64,000 nt of DNA from Eshraghiella sp964405265. GTDB taxonomy: Bacteria; Bacillota; Clostridia; Lachnospirales; Lachnospiraceae. Below the pieces are notes generated by a model. It was not told where the DNA came from and ran no database searches. It was given only the letters and a program-made list of their open reading frames with translations. The stretch is from positions 62,001 to 126,000 of the forward strand of contig CAYONC010000001.1 of assembly GCA_964405265.1 (NCBI GenBank). The letters are read 5' to 3'. A program made the position numbers and the translations under genes. This document shows positions 33,053-41,501 of the stretch, piece after piece. Within the stretch, counting starts at the first letter, position 1, and each line of letters opens with the position of its first letter.

Positions 33053-34651
33053 TTACAATTCCAAAAATCTTGCACTTCCCTTTCCGTACATATATCTGTG
33101 CATAATAACTGACGCAATCACATATGTCAGAAAAAATACGGCAATAAATATCATTCCGCAGCCGGGAATCCAGTATACCAATGCGTAACCGATAAACCCG
33201 AGTACCAGCATGCCAAAGCCTATTCCCATGGTTGCAACAACGGCAAGACTCTGTTTTACCGCAACCGATTCATCCGTCCAGTTAAATTTCGGAAGCATAA
33301 GATTGTTAACCACTCCGAGATGTGCCGTAAATATCGTTGATGCAGCCGGCACTGCAAATATTGCAAGCCTTGACATAAGGTCAAGAGGAACAGCAATGTT
33401 AACGGCAATTCCAAATATCAGGACAAAAGGCATACATATGGATATATGCGACCATACTTTGGACATAAGTATGTCTCCCGCTTTCAAAGGCATGCTTTTG
33501 CATATCCACAGACTTTCTCCCTCAAGCGAAATGGATGGAGATGAAACAACATTAAGCATACATAAAAAAAGTTCTATAAAAAGGATAAAAACACCGACAT
33601 TATCCTTAACATACGGATATTCGTTAACCATGGCAATAACCGGTTTTTTTTCTATTATTACCAGGACGGAGGCCGCCAGCATTACAATCAGTCCAAGCCC
33701 GGTATTAAGCATATATGATGCATTGGTAAAAAATCGTTTTATTTCTTTCAGATATAACGCTTTCTTAACGCTTCTCATTTTATTATTTTCCGGATTATAT
33801 CTGCCTGCCGCAGTACCCTTCTTAGTTGTGGTAATCCTAAGAAAGAAAGGAGACATTGTATAGATCATTATAAAAAATACCAGAAGCGAAATGGCCATAA
33901 AAATCAGAAAGCCTGTAATTTCCCCTTCTCCGACTGCCTTGCCAAAGCAGTAAAACGGGTACAGCAAATTATTCATGGCATCCTCCATGGCAACATCACT
34001 GTCAAGCATTTTATTAAGGTATATTTCTCCGGCACTTATGGCAGCGAAAAAAGCTGCCGCAAGAATCAGTGTGGAAACAGTCTTCACGAGCGACTTTCTG
34101 TGGAACTTAGCAGTTATTGCCGCCAGTGCCCAGCCTATCAGCGTGGAAACGGAAGCCGTAAGGAGATTCAGACCAAACAGTACAATTATAAGGAACAGGT
34201 ATCCCAGCGGCGGTATTTCTGCAAACAGACCATATATAAGTGCTCCTTCCACACCTATAACCAGAGATTCCAGTGTCTCAATTATCAGAAGAGTGGCTAT
34301 TCTGCTCATTGCGATGTATCTGACCGGAATCGGCATGGACATAAGAAGCTCATTATCCCTTGCTTCAAATATCTGTGACTGTGCGGCAAATACGGTCGTT
34401 ATAAAGCCTATCGACATAATTATAACCGCCATCATGGAAAAAAAAGCCCACCCGCATTCTTCCTCAACAAAGCTGTGGGCAAGTCTGCTGAAATAAAATG
34501 CAAAAATTCCTATAAAGCATAATACGGAATATCCGATCATGATGCCGATAAATACTTTGAAGCCGGTGTTTTTCCTGCCTCTCAGTCCGGTTCCGTTTCC
34601 TGCAAATACGGAACGGATCCTTATTTTAAGGAGTTCAAAAAAAAGCTTCAT
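33053..34651 (-). CDS. ABC transporter permease, putative ABC exporter type
   Basis: 532 residues with about twelve membrane segments. N-terminal region and GKAVGEGEITGFLIF resemble the putative ABC-exporter permease family used with ABC-2 type ATPases. It starts four bases after the ATPase gene stop, with GGAGG before the ATG, so the two form one exporter. Substrate unknown; such pairs handle peptides, antibiotics or lipids in different hosts. Confidence 0.8.
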   Translation of the reverse strand: MKLFFELLKIRIRSVFAGNGTGLRGRKNTGFKVFIGIMIGYSVLCFIGIFAFYFSRLAHSFVEEECGWAFFSMMAVIIMSIGFITTVFAAQSQIFEARDNELLMSMPIPVRYIAMSRIATLLIIETLESLVIGVEGALIYGLFAEIPPLGYLFLIIVLFGLNLLTASVSTLIGWALAAITAKFHRKSLVKTVSTLILAAAFFAAISAGEIYLNKMLDSDVAMEDAMNNLLYPFYCFGKAVGEGEITGFLIFMAISLLVFFIMIYTMSPFFLRITTTKKGTAAGRYNPENNKMRSVKKALYLKEIKRFFTNASYMLNTGLGLIVMLAASVLVIIEKKPVIAMVNEYPYVKDNVGVFILFIELFLCMLNVVSSPSISLEGESLWICKSMPLKAGDILMSKVWSHISICMPFVLIFGIAVNIAVPLDLMSRLAIFAVPAASTIFTAHLGVVNNLMLPKFNWTDESVAVKQSLAVVATMGIGFGMLVLGFIGYALVYWIPGCGMIFIAVFFLTYVIASVIMHRYMYGKGSARFLEL

Positions 34652-34654
34652 ATG

Positions 34655-35359
34655 TCACTCCTCCAGTTCCAAAAAAATGTCTTCAAGTGATGAATCACCC
34701 TTAACTTCCTCCATTGTTCCTGAGGTTACAAGCTTTCCGCCCTTTATTATGGCTATTTTATCACATAATTTTTCTGCCACTTCAAGCACATGGGTAGAGA
34801 AAAAAATGGCACTGCCCTTATCGCACATTTCACGCATCTGTGCCTTCAGGGTATGCGATGCCTTAGGATCAAGCCCAACGAACGGTTCATCCATTATTAT
34901 GAGCTTAGGCTCATGAATAAGTGCGGATATTATGGCTATTTTCTGTCTCATGCCATGAGAATATGAAGAAATCGGCGTCTTAAGGTCTTCATCTATTCCA
35001 TACAGCTCCGAATACTCTCTGATAAAGTCATTTCTCCGTTCAAGCGGCACTCCGTATACATCTGCAACAAAATTAAGATATGCTGCTCCCGACATAAAAC
35101 CGTACAAATCAGGATTATCCGGAATATATGCCATTTTCTTTTTACATTCCATGGGCTGTTCCTTAATTGATACCCCGTCAATAAGTATACTGCCGTGTTC
35201 AAAATTAAGTATTCCGGCACACGCCTTCAGTGTCGTTGTCTTGCCTGCCCCGTTATGACCTATAAACCCGTATATTTCTCCGGCATTGATTTTCAGTGAA
35301 AGATTATCCACTGCAGTTTTATTACCGTAGGTTTTTGTATAATTATTTATTGTAAGCAT
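34655..35359 (-). CDS. ABC transporter ATP-binding protein
   Basis: 234 residues. Walker A GHNGAGKTT, signature SYSHGMRQKIAIISAL (LSGGQ replaced by YSHGM, as in ABC-2/Bcr-type exporter ATPases), Walker B LIIMDEPFVGLD and STHV. Partner of the adjacent permease. AAAGG precedes the ATG. Confidence 0.9.
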   Translation of the reverse strand: MLTINNYTKTYGNKTAVDNLSLKINAGEIYGFIGHNGAGKTTTLKACAGILNFEHGSILIDGVSIKEQPMECKKKMAYIPDNPDLYGFMSGAAYLNFVADVYGVPLERRNDFIREYSELYGIDEDLKTPISSYSHGMRQKIAIISALIHEPKLIIMDEPFVGLDPKASHTLKAQMREMCDKGSAIFFSTHVLEVAEKLCDKIAIIKGGKLVTSGTMEEVKGDSSLEDIFLELEE

Positions 35360-35381
35360 ATTTCATTTACCTTTCCATAAA

Positions 35382-35414
35382 ATAAAAAGGAGGCTGAACT
35401 TCGTTCAACCTCCT
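35382..35414 (-). terminator. Intrinsic terminator after the sugar ATPase gene
   Basis: Minus strand AGGAGGTTGAAC, three-base loop, GTTCAGCCTCCT (one G-U pair), then UUUUUA. It separates the sugar ATPase gene from the exporter operon. Confidence 0.85.
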
Positions 35415-35427
35415 GATTGCTTCAAAA

Positions 35428-36540
35428 TCAGTGTAAAATAACCTGTTCTGTATCCTTATCAAATATATGAAGCTTGTTCATATCGATACCGAGCTTGATT
35501 ACATCACCCGGACGTGCCGTTGTACGAGGGTTAACTCTTGCCGTACAGCTTACTTCGTCTATATCGAAGTAAAGGAATACTTCTGCACCGAGTAATTCAT
35601 ATACCTTAATATTAGCTTCAATGACACTGTCAGGATTAGCATTGATAATCACTTCTGAATCATTCAGGTCTTCAGGACGGATACCCATGATAACGGTTGT
35701 ATCAACATATCCGCTTTCGATTAACTTCTGTGCCTTAGCTTCAGGAAGCTTAACCGTGTTGCCGCCAAACATAAGAACAACATCACTGCCTGACTGAACA
35801 ACCTTAGCATCAATAAGGTTCATCTGAGGTGAACCGATGAATCCTGCAACGAATACATTGCATGGCTTGTCATAAAGGTTCTGTGGTGTATCAACCTGCT
35901 GGATGATACCATCCTTAAGAACTACGATTCTCGTACCGAGCGTCATAGCCTCTGTCTGGTCATGTGTAACATAAATGATTGTAGCTTCAAGTCTCTGATG
36001 AAGTTTTGAAATCTCAATACGCATCTGTACACGAAGCTTGGCATCGAGGTTGGAGAGAGGCTCATCCATAAGGAATACCTTAGGATTACGAACGATTGCA
36101 CGACCCATGGCAACACGCTGTCTCTGTCCTCCCGAAAGAGCCTTAGGCTTTCTGTCAAGGAGCTGTTCAATACCGAGTATCTTGGCTGCTTCATGAACCA
36201 GCTTGTCAATTTCAGCCTTAGGAACCTTTCTTAACTTAAGACCGAATGACATATTATCATATACTGTCATATGAGGATAAAGTGCGTAGTTCTGGAATAC
36301 CATCGCAATATCCCTGTCCTTAGGTTCAATATCATTAACCAGTCTGTCTCCGATCCATAACTCACCTGAAGAAATATCTTCAAGTCCGGCTATCATACGG
36401 AGGGTTGTCGTCTTACCGCATCCTGAAGGTCCGACGAAAATTATAAATTCCTTGTCTTCAATATCAAGATTGAAGTCTTTAACTGCTACAAATCCGTTAG
36501 GATATACTTTACATACGTTCTTAAGTGATAAACTTGCCAT
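35428..36540 (-). CDS. Sugar ABC transporter ATPase, UgpC/MsmK type, not next to permeases
   Basis: 370 residues from ATG 36540 (AGGAGG upstream). Walker A GPSGCGKTT, signature KALSGGQRQRVAMGRAI, Walker B FLMDEPLSNLD, then the TOBE-like regulatory domain (about 235-370). No sugar permease or binding protein is adjacent and the gene has its own terminator, as known for MsmK/UgpC ATPases that serve several sugar importers. High-identity codon choice (strong preference for few codons) suggests high expression. A 6-bp-arm dyad lies in the leader. Confidence 0.92.
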   Translation of the reverse strand: MASLSLKNVCKVYPNGFVAVKDFNLDIEDKEFIIFVGPSGCGKTTTLRMIAGLEDISSGELWIGDRLVNDIEPKDRDIAMVFQNYALYPHMTVYDNMSFGLKLRKVPKAEIDKLVHEAAKILGIEQLLDRKPKALSGGQRQRVAMGRAIVRNPKVFLMDEPLSNLDAKLRVQMRIEISKLHQRLEATIIYVTHDQTEAMTLGTRIVVLKDGIIQQVDTPQNLYDKPCNVFVAGFIGSPQMNLIDAKVVQSGSDVVLMFGGNTVKLPEAKAQKLIESGYVDTTVIMGIRPEDLNDSEVIINANPDSVIEANIKVYELLGAEVFLYFDIDEVSCTARVNPRTTARPGDVIKLGIDMNKLHIFDKDTEQVILH

Positions 36541-36559
36541 ATCTTTCCTCCTAAATTCC

Positions 36560-36575
36560 GTCATGCATTCATGAC
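36560..36575. promoter_or_regulatory. Small dyad upstream of the UgpC-like gene
   Basis: GTCATG, four bases, CATGAC: perfect six-base arms 20 bases before the start codon and after a TATAAT at about 36588-36593. It may be an operator or a minor leader hairpin. Confidence 0.4.
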
Positions 36576-36725
36576 TAACATATCAATTATAATACTCTTT
36601 TACAATTCTTAAAACCATATTCCGATTAACCAAAAATATTTTTTCTATTTTGGTAAAATTGCATATTTGTTCTGTCTCCCAACTTTTTATATGGCATTTT
36701 TCACATAAATACATTAATTTTCATA

Positions 36726-37559
36726 TTAATTTTTCACAAATCCTTTTCCCAAAATCTCCGTGACACTGCATATAAGTATAAATGAGTCCGAATCGATTTC
36801 GCGCAGTTTTTTTCTTACGTACGGCAGTTCCCTTTCGGAAACAGCGCACATCAGCATATGTCCTTTTCTTCCGGAATACATTCCCTCCGATTCAAGACCG
36901 GTTACTCCCCTTTCCATTTCATTCATCAGAAACGCAGCAGCTTCTTTTTCATTACGGCTGATTATAAAGAGTACTTTAGTTCTTCCCGGTCCTTCAATGA
37001 TTCTGTCTGAAACGCAGCCTGCCGCAAATACGGATATTACGGCATATATTCCCCTGTTCAGCGAAAATACGGGAATCCCCGCACATATGATTACCGCATC
37101 TGCCGCAAAAATCAGCCATGCCGTTTTAAGTCTGCGGTTTCTGCCGTTGACAAGATATGCTGCAAGGTCAACGCCTCCTGTCGTCGCATTTTCCCTTATA
37201 ATAAGTCCTGTACCCATACCCGTCAGGACTCCGCCGCAGATTCCGGCAAGAAAAAGATCCCCCTTAAAGAAATCTTTTTCCGGTATCACTCCCACTACGG
37301 TCACAAATGAAACCACTCCCACCACGGACCATAACAGTTTTCTGACGCCAAGCATATGCAGTGCAATAAAAAATAATGGTATGTTGAGTACCAGACTGCT
37401 TAACCATACCGGAATGCCGATGGTTTCCTTCAATATGATTCCGATTCCCGAAATTCCTCCGGTAACAAGCCCCGACGGTTCATATATACACCGTACCGCA
37501 ATTCCCATGATAAAGGCACCCGTTGCTATAACCGCCGTTTTAACCGCCACATTATGCAT
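36726..37559 (-). CDS. YitT family membrane protein
   Basis: 277 residues from ATG 37559 (AGGGAG seven bases upstream); a GTG thirteen codons earlier is less likely. Five or six membrane segments in the first 190 residues with GLVTGGISGIGIILKE and GTGLIIRENATTGGVDLAA, the YitT/DUF161 signature, followed by a cytoplasmic DUF2179 domain (about 200-270). Function of the family is not settled. Divergent from the yjfB-like gene. Confidence 0.87.
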   Translation of the reverse strand: MHNVAVKTAVIATGAFIMGIAVRCIYEPSGLVTGGISGIGIILKETIGIPVWLSSLVLNIPLFFIALHMLGVRKLLWSVVGVVSFVTVVGVIPEKDFFKGDLFLAGICGGVLTGMGTGLIIRENATTGGVDLAAYLVNGRNRRLKTAWLIFAADAVIICAGIPVFSLNRGIYAVISVFAAGCVSDRIIEGPGRTKVLFIISRNEKEAAAFLMNEMERGVTGLESEGMYSGRKGHMLMCAVSERELPYVRKKLREIDSDSFILICSVTEILGKGFVKN

Positions 37560-37624
37560 ACATTTTCTCCCTGCATCTTTTATCCTTATTGTTGACACAG
37601 TCAGTATGTTTATTCAGATAATAC

Positions 37625-37653
37625 TTGTATTTTTCGTCCCTGTAAACTATAAT
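37625..37653 (+). promoter_or_regulatory. Promoter for the yjfB-like gene
   Basis: TTGTAT and TATAAT with a 17-base spacer, about 30 bases before the ATG at 37684. A second TTGACA lies at 37592 but has no good -10 at normal spacing. Confidence 0.55.
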
Positions 37654-37683
37654 TATCTTATAAAATCAAGGGAGGCAGATGTT

Positions 37684-37863
37684 ATGGAAATTACCGGTTT
37701 TTCTCCTGCCGCAATGTCGGCAGCCAATATTATGAACGACATTTCCGTTAAAGTACTAAGTAAGAACCTTGATACAATGGAGACTCTTGGTGACGGAATG
37801 GTGAAGATGATGGAGATGTCCGTCAATCCGCATATTGGCAGTAATATTGACATAAGCGTATAG
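37684..37863 (+). CDS. YjfB-like small protein
   Basis: 59 residues. A strong binding site (AGGGAGG, about nine bases before the ATG), a promoter and a terminator frame it, so it is real although very short. The sequence begins MEITGFSPAAMSAANIMNDI and ends VNPHIGSNIDISV, the pattern of the YjfB family (annotated as putative motility proteins). It has no signal peptide. Its role is unknown; no flagellar gene is in the window. Confidence 0.78.
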   Translation: MEITGFSPAAMSAANIMNDISVKVLSKNLDTMETLGDGMVKMMEMSVNPHIGSNIDISV

Positions 37864-37864
37864 A

Positions 37865-37904
37865 AACGGGGTGTAACCGCATTAAGGTTACACCCCGTTT
37901 TTCT
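37865..37904 (+). terminator. Terminator between the yjfB-like gene and ridA
   Basis: AACGGGGTGTAACC pairs with GGTTACACCCCGTT over 14 bases with a seven-base loop, followed by UUUUU on the plus strand. It probably also stops the converging ridA transcript. Confidence 0.9.
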
Positions 37905-37914
37905 TATCAGCGTC

Positions 37915-38289
37915 TTATTTCAAGGCAACAGCTTCGACCTCAAGGAGAACATCCTTCGGAAGTCTCGCCACCTCCACACACGATCTTGCCGGATACGGTT
38001 CTTTGAAAAATTCTGCATATATTCTGTTGATTTCAGCAAAGTCATCCATTTCCTTAATGAACACCGTTGTCTTAACCACCTTTGACATGTCCGTTCCCGA
38101 TGCCTCAATCAGATTTGTAAGATTTAAAAATGCCTGTGCTGCCTGTGCCGCTACGCCTTCCGGTATTACTCCCGTTTCCGGAATTACCGGTATTACTCCG
38201 GATGTATATACCATCCCGTTAACCTCAACCGCCTGTGAGTACGGACCGATTGCCGCAGGCGCTTTGTCTGTTGATATGATTTTTTTCAT
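37915..38289 (-). CDS. ridA: RidA family enamine/imine deaminase
   Basis: 124 residues. Hydrolyses reactive enamines made by PLP enzymes. KAPAAIGPYSQAVEVNGMVYTSG is shared by the family (start shown without the full run), and the catalytic arginine is in YPARSCVEVARLP, followed by the terminal VLLEVEAVA. AAGGAG precedes the ATG. Follows cvfB by three bases. Confidence 0.93.
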   Translation of the reverse strand: MKKIISTDKAPAAIGPYSQAVEVNGMVYTSGVIPVIPETGVIPEGVAAQAAQAFLNLTNLIEASGTDMSKVVKTTVFIKEMDDFAEINRIYAEFFKEPYPARSCVEVARLPKDVLLEVEAVALK

Positions 38290-38292
38290 GTC

Positions 38293-39117
38293 TTATCTCC
38301 TTCTGATACCGTTTTCCACAATATCTATTTTATTTTGTTTTAAAAGATGGCCGCAGGCACGCTTAAACGATGCCTTGCTCATCTCAAATTCCTGTTTTAT
38401 TGTCTCCGGAGCAGATTTATCGTTATAAGGAATAAATCCTCCGTTACGTTCAAGTGCCTCATATATCATGCAGGCATCTTCCTCAATCTGAAGATAAGAC
38501 GGCTGTCTCACCGAAAGCTCAAGCTTACCGTCAGCAGTCACTTTCGACACCGTTGCACTTATCTCTTCCCCAGGCTCAATTTTTCCGTACAGTGCCTTTA
38601 CGGGTATCAGCCCCTGATACATATCGTCAACCGACACAAACATCCCGAATTTTTCAATATGCTCATATGCCGTTCCTTTCACAATATCCCCGATGCGGTA
38701 CTGCTCCGTGGTTTTCAGGTAAGGGTACAGCTTCATTGTTACGCACAGTCTGTCTGACTTGTCAATATACAGGGCAACCGGATAGGACATTCCCTCTTTT
38801 ACCCGCACCGTCTGCTCTTTAAAAGGCAGTAATACATCCTTTTCAAGCCCCCAGTCCATAAACGCTCCTATTTTTGTCACCTGTCTGACTTTGAGCCTTT
38901 TTATGCTTCCGAGTGTAATATAAGGTTCAAGAGTGGTTGCTATCATCCTGTCCATGGAATCCCTATACACAAAAACCTCAAGTGAATCTCCGATTTCAAT
39001 GTCATCATCCGTGTATTTTGAAGGAAGCAGGACTTTCTCCTGTTCATTGCCGAGATACACACCAAATTCAGTTTTTTTAATAACCATTAAAGATTGTTTT
39101 TTTCCTAATTCTATCAT
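38293..39117 (-). CDS. S1-domain RNA-binding protein, CvfB-like
   Basis: 274 residues from ATG 39117 (AGGAG upstream). Tandem S1-type OB folds: FGVYLGNEQEKVLLPSKYTD near the N-terminus, GAFMDWGLEKDVLLPF in the middle and KFGMFVSVDDMYQGLIP after it, then a winged-helix end with KRACGHLLKQNKI. CvfB proteins affect virulence or stress RNAs in other Firmicutes; the target here is unknown. It overlaps no neighbour but lies 20 bases from the thioesterase stop, probably one unit. Confidence 0.85.
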   Translation of the reverse strand: MIELGKKQSLMVIKKTEFGVYLGNEQEKVLLPSKYTDDDIEIGDSLEVFVYRDSMDRMIATTLEPYITLGSIKRLKVRQVTKIGAFMDWGLEKDVLLPFKEQTVRVKEGMSYPVALYIDKSDRLCVTMKLYPYLKTTEQYRIGDIVKGTAYEHIEKFGMFVSVDDMYQGLIPVKALYGKIEPGEEISATVSKVTADGKLELSVRQPSYLQIEEDACMIYEALERNGGFIPYNDKSAPETIKQEFEMSKASFKRACGHLLKQNKIDIVENGIRRR

Positions 39118-39137
39118 CGGATAAGCTCCTCTCCATA

Positions 39138-39848
39138 TCAATATTCAAACAACACCGTCGCAAAGGATTCTCCTGCTCCGTTTCGTAAATCAACACATAC
39201 GGAGCCTTCTTCCCTGTGAACGAACGGATAAAAAACATCTCCCGGAAGTGCCGATCTCTTGTACTCCGCACGGAGTCTTACAGGCATTCTGTATACGTCT
39301 GCTGCTATCATTGCGGTTTTGATGTACTGGCAGTTGTTGACATGCTTATTGGTATCCAAATTATCTTCTCTTACCGGTATTGCAGGAAGCGGGATAAAAT
39401 CCTTCGGCATCGGAATCTTTCTTGACGTATATTCCATATCAAGTCTTGGTTCAAACGGAAGATATGCTCCTGCTGCTTCCTCCGTTACCCTTACCGGAAC
39501 CTTGGTTCCGGCATCCAAATAAATCCAGATGGCATTCGCCTTAACAATTATATCGCCTTTTTCATTTTCAATCCAGACGTTTCTGTTTCCGAAGAAACCC
39601 TTAAACTCATAAGGATTTGTTTTAATGCATATATTTTCATACATTCCGGGAACATCTGATATGTCTATCTGCCATGTCGAAAGAAACCACACCCTGCCCG
39701 TTCGTGCAATTTCAGATGCTCCCATGCCGACCGCTTCAGAATGAAGCATGGTTACATCCTGAAGATAATTCACAAGAGCGTCTATTGTTAATTTACCATC
39801 CGAATCGGTTTCACTATATCTGATTTTTCCTTCTGTTTCAAAAATCAT
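39138..39848 (-). CDS. Acyl-ACP thioesterase
   Basis: 236 residues from ATG 39848; the open frame upstream runs across the tRNA and its terminator and is not coding. Double hotdog fold: IRYSETDSDGKLTIDALVNY in the first half, NLDTNKHVNNCQYIKTAMIA with the catalytic Asn/His pair in the second. It releases free fatty acids from acyl carrier protein. Chain length cannot be told. Confidence 0.9.
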   Translation of the reverse strand: MIFETEGKIRYSETDSDGKLTIDALVNYLQDVTMLHSEAVGMGASEIARTGRVWFLSTWQIDISDVPGMYENICIKTNPYEFKGFFGNRNVWIENEKGDIIVKANAIWIYLDAGTKVPVRVTEEAAGAYLPFEPRLDMEYTSRKIPMPKDFIPLPAIPVREDNLDTNKHVNNCQYIKTAMIAADVYRMPVRLRAEYKRSALPGDVFYPFVHREEGSVCVDLRNGAGESFATVLFEY

Positions 39849-39894
39849 ATCCCATCTCCTGCAGTATTCTTCCGTTATGAATGTTCCGCGTAAG

Positions 39895-39924
39895 AAAAAA
39901 GCACCACGAAATAATTCATGGTGC
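39895..39924 (-). terminator. Terminator after tRNA-Gln
   Basis: Minus strand GCACCATGAA, four-base loop, TTCGTGGTGC (one G-U pair) then six U residues. It lies four bases after the tRNA 3' end. Confidence 0.85.
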
Positions 39925-39928
39925 TTAG

Positions 39929-40000
39929 CTGGGCTAACAGGGCTCGAACCTGTAAATGCTGGAGTCAGAGTCCAGTGCCTTACCATTTGGCTATAGCCCA
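39929..40000 (-). tRNA. tRNA-Gln (anticodon CUG)
   Basis: 72 bases. Acceptor stem TGGGCTA with TAGCCCA, discriminator G, D arm AGCCAAATGGTAAGGC, anticodon arm CTGGA-CTCTGAC-TCCAG with anticodon CTG, and T arm with GGTTCGAGCC. CCA is not encoded, so Cca is needed. It decodes CAG. Own promoter at 40042-40070 and terminator at 39895-39924, so it is a single-gene unit. Confidence 0.95.
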
Positions 40001-40041
40001 CTATTCTCTGCTTCGGATTATATCCGCAAACAACAATATGG

Positions 40042-40070
40042 ATTATATATCATCCTTACAAATAAATCAA
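40042..40070 (-). promoter_or_regulatory. Promoter for tRNA-Gln
   Basis: Minus strand TTGATT and a perfect TATAAT with a 17-base spacer; about 40 bases to the tRNA. Confidence 0.7.
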
Positions 40071-40101
40071 GTATTTTTTTGATTTTTTTCACTTTTAATA
40101 T

Positions 40102-40830
40102 TTAAATCTGATATATAACATATTCTTTTTCATTCATTTCCGTTCTGCCGGCTTCCCCGAAGCCTAATTTAAGTGCCAGTCTCCTTGACGGAATGTTTTT
40201 TTCTTCCGTAACAATTATCGGATTTGTTATCTCATATTTTTCCCTGCCGTATCTTAAAATATTTCCGCACACCTCATAAGCAAGCCCTCTCTGTCTGTAT
40301 TCCCGTTTTATGACATAGCCGAGTTCATGATAATACTCTCCGTCAATATTTCTTATTCCGTAACCCGCCCTGCCGACCGGCTCGCCGGTCTGTCTGTCAG
40401 TTACAAGCCACAGACCGTATCCGTAAACTTCATACATGTTGTTAATATAGTTTTCCGTAAACTTCTTTTCCTCATCATATTCGTACAACGGTTCCATATA
40501 TCTGCGTACTTCGTCATCATCATATATTTCATACAGCCCGTAAAGATCCTCAACCGTTATTTCCCTTATAACGGTTCTTTCCGTTACGCATACCGTTAAT
40601 GGAATTTTTTTCTGCCTTGAATATACCGTTTCTAAATATTCCGTACCACATGAGTCAAGGTTCTCCGTAACATATTTTATTCTGCCGTCAAACGGAGCAT
40701 TCTCCGCATTATCGCACACAAAAAGCACGGCTTCTCCCTTTTCACTAAGAACTGCAAGCTCTTCAATGTCATCACCTGCATATAATTTTCCCGGCCCCCG
40801 GGTTGTCTGTAATTGTATGATTTTTAACAT
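40102..40830 (-). CDS. GNAT family N-acetyltransferase
   Basis: 242 residues from ATG 40830 (AAGGA nine bases upstream); a GTG two codons earlier is too close to the site. The first 90 residues are an unrecognised extension. The GNAT domain occupies about 95-240, with the acetyl-CoA loop in GYVIKREYRQRGLAYEVCGN and the usual ending PSRRLALKLGFGEAGR. Substrate unknown; the RimJ/L-type layout allows protein N-terminus or small-molecule acetylation. Confidence 0.85.
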   Translation of the reverse strand: MLKIIQLQTTRGPGKLYAGDDIEELAVLSEKGEAVLFVCDNAENAPFDGRIKYVTENLDSCGTEYLETVYSRQKKIPLTVCVTERTVIREITVEDLYGLYEIYDDDEVRRYMEPLYEYDEEKKFTENYINNMYEVYGYGLWLVTDRQTGEPVGRAGYGIRNIDGEYYHELGYVIKREYRQRGLAYEVCGNILRYGREKYEITNPIIVTEEKNIPSRRLALKLGFGEAGRTEMNEKEYVIYQI

Positions 40831-40857
40831 TGACACGATTCCTTTTTGTGCTAAAAT
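40830..40857 (+). promoter_or_regulatory. Promoter for the cyclophilin gene
   Basis: TTGACA and TAAAAT with a 16-base spacer, about 36 bases before the ATG at 40894. It lies at the divergent GNAT start. Confidence 0.65.
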
Positions 40858-40893
40858 ACTTTATTATATAAACATAGGAAGGAAGTTACTCAA

Positions 40894-41415
40894 ATGGCAC
40901 AGTACCCTCTCGTTAAATTTGTAATGGATAACGGAAGTACTTTTGAGGCTGAGCTGTATCCGGACATTGCTCCTAATACCGTTAATAATTTTATAAGCCT
41001 CATTAAGAAGGGCTTCTATGATGGTCTTATATTTCACAGAGTAATCAGCGGTTTTATGATACAGGGAGGAGACCCAACGGGAAGCGGCATGGGCGGTCCC
41101 GGTTATTCCATAAAGGGAGAATTCAACATCAACGGATTTACCAACAGCCTTAAGCATACACCGGGAGTTCTCTCAATGGCAAGAGCCATGGATCCGGATT
41201 CTGCCGGCTCGCAGTTTTTTATCATGCATGAAACCTCACCGCACCTTGACGGTTCATATGCTGCTTTCGGAAAGGTAATTAACGGCCTTGACATAATCAA
41301 CAGCATTGCCGGTGTAAGAACGGACTGGAATGACAGACCTCTTGAAGAACAGAAGATTGCTTCTGTTACGGTAGATACCTTCGGTGTTGATTATCCTGAA
41401 CCTGAAACCATATGA
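40894..41415 (+). CDS. Peptidyl-prolyl cis-trans isomerase, cyclophilin type
   Basis: 173 residues, one cyclophilin domain without a signal peptide, so cytosolic. FHRVISGFMIQGGDPTGSGM holds the catalytic arginine region, and FFIMHETSPHLDGSYAAFGK the conserved second part. GGAAGG precedes the ATG. It speeds proline isomerisation in protein folding. Confidence 0.95.
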   Translation: MAQYPLVKFVMDNGSTFEAELYPDIAPNTVNNFISLIKKGFYDGLIFHRVISGFMIQGGDPTGSGMGGPGYSIKGEFNINGFTNSLKHTPGVLSMARAMDPDSAGSQFFIMHETSPHLDGSYAAFGKVINGLDIINSIAGVRTDWNDRPLEEQKIASVTVDTFGVDYPEPETI

Positions 41416-41439
41416 GTATATTATCACAATATAAACTAT

Positions 41440-41468
41440 TTGTTAAATAAAACCTTATATGCTATAAT
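41440..41468 (+). promoter_or_regulatory. Promoter for fba
   Basis: TTGTTA and TATAAT with a 17-base spacer; GGAGG lies ten bases before the ATG at 41502. Confidence 0.7.
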
Positions 41469-41501
41469 TATGACAAAATTATTTTTGGAGGTACTTTTTT
41501 T

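Noticed and set aside
36600..36680. AT-rich hairpin and a 12-codon frame before the UgpC-like gene
   Set aside because: The stem is imperfect and lacks a U-tract, and the short frame has only a weak binding site; both are expected by chance in AT-rich leader DNA.
39849..40001. Longer N-terminus for the acyl-ACP thioesterase
   Set aside because: The open frame runs through the tRNA-Gln gene and its terminator.
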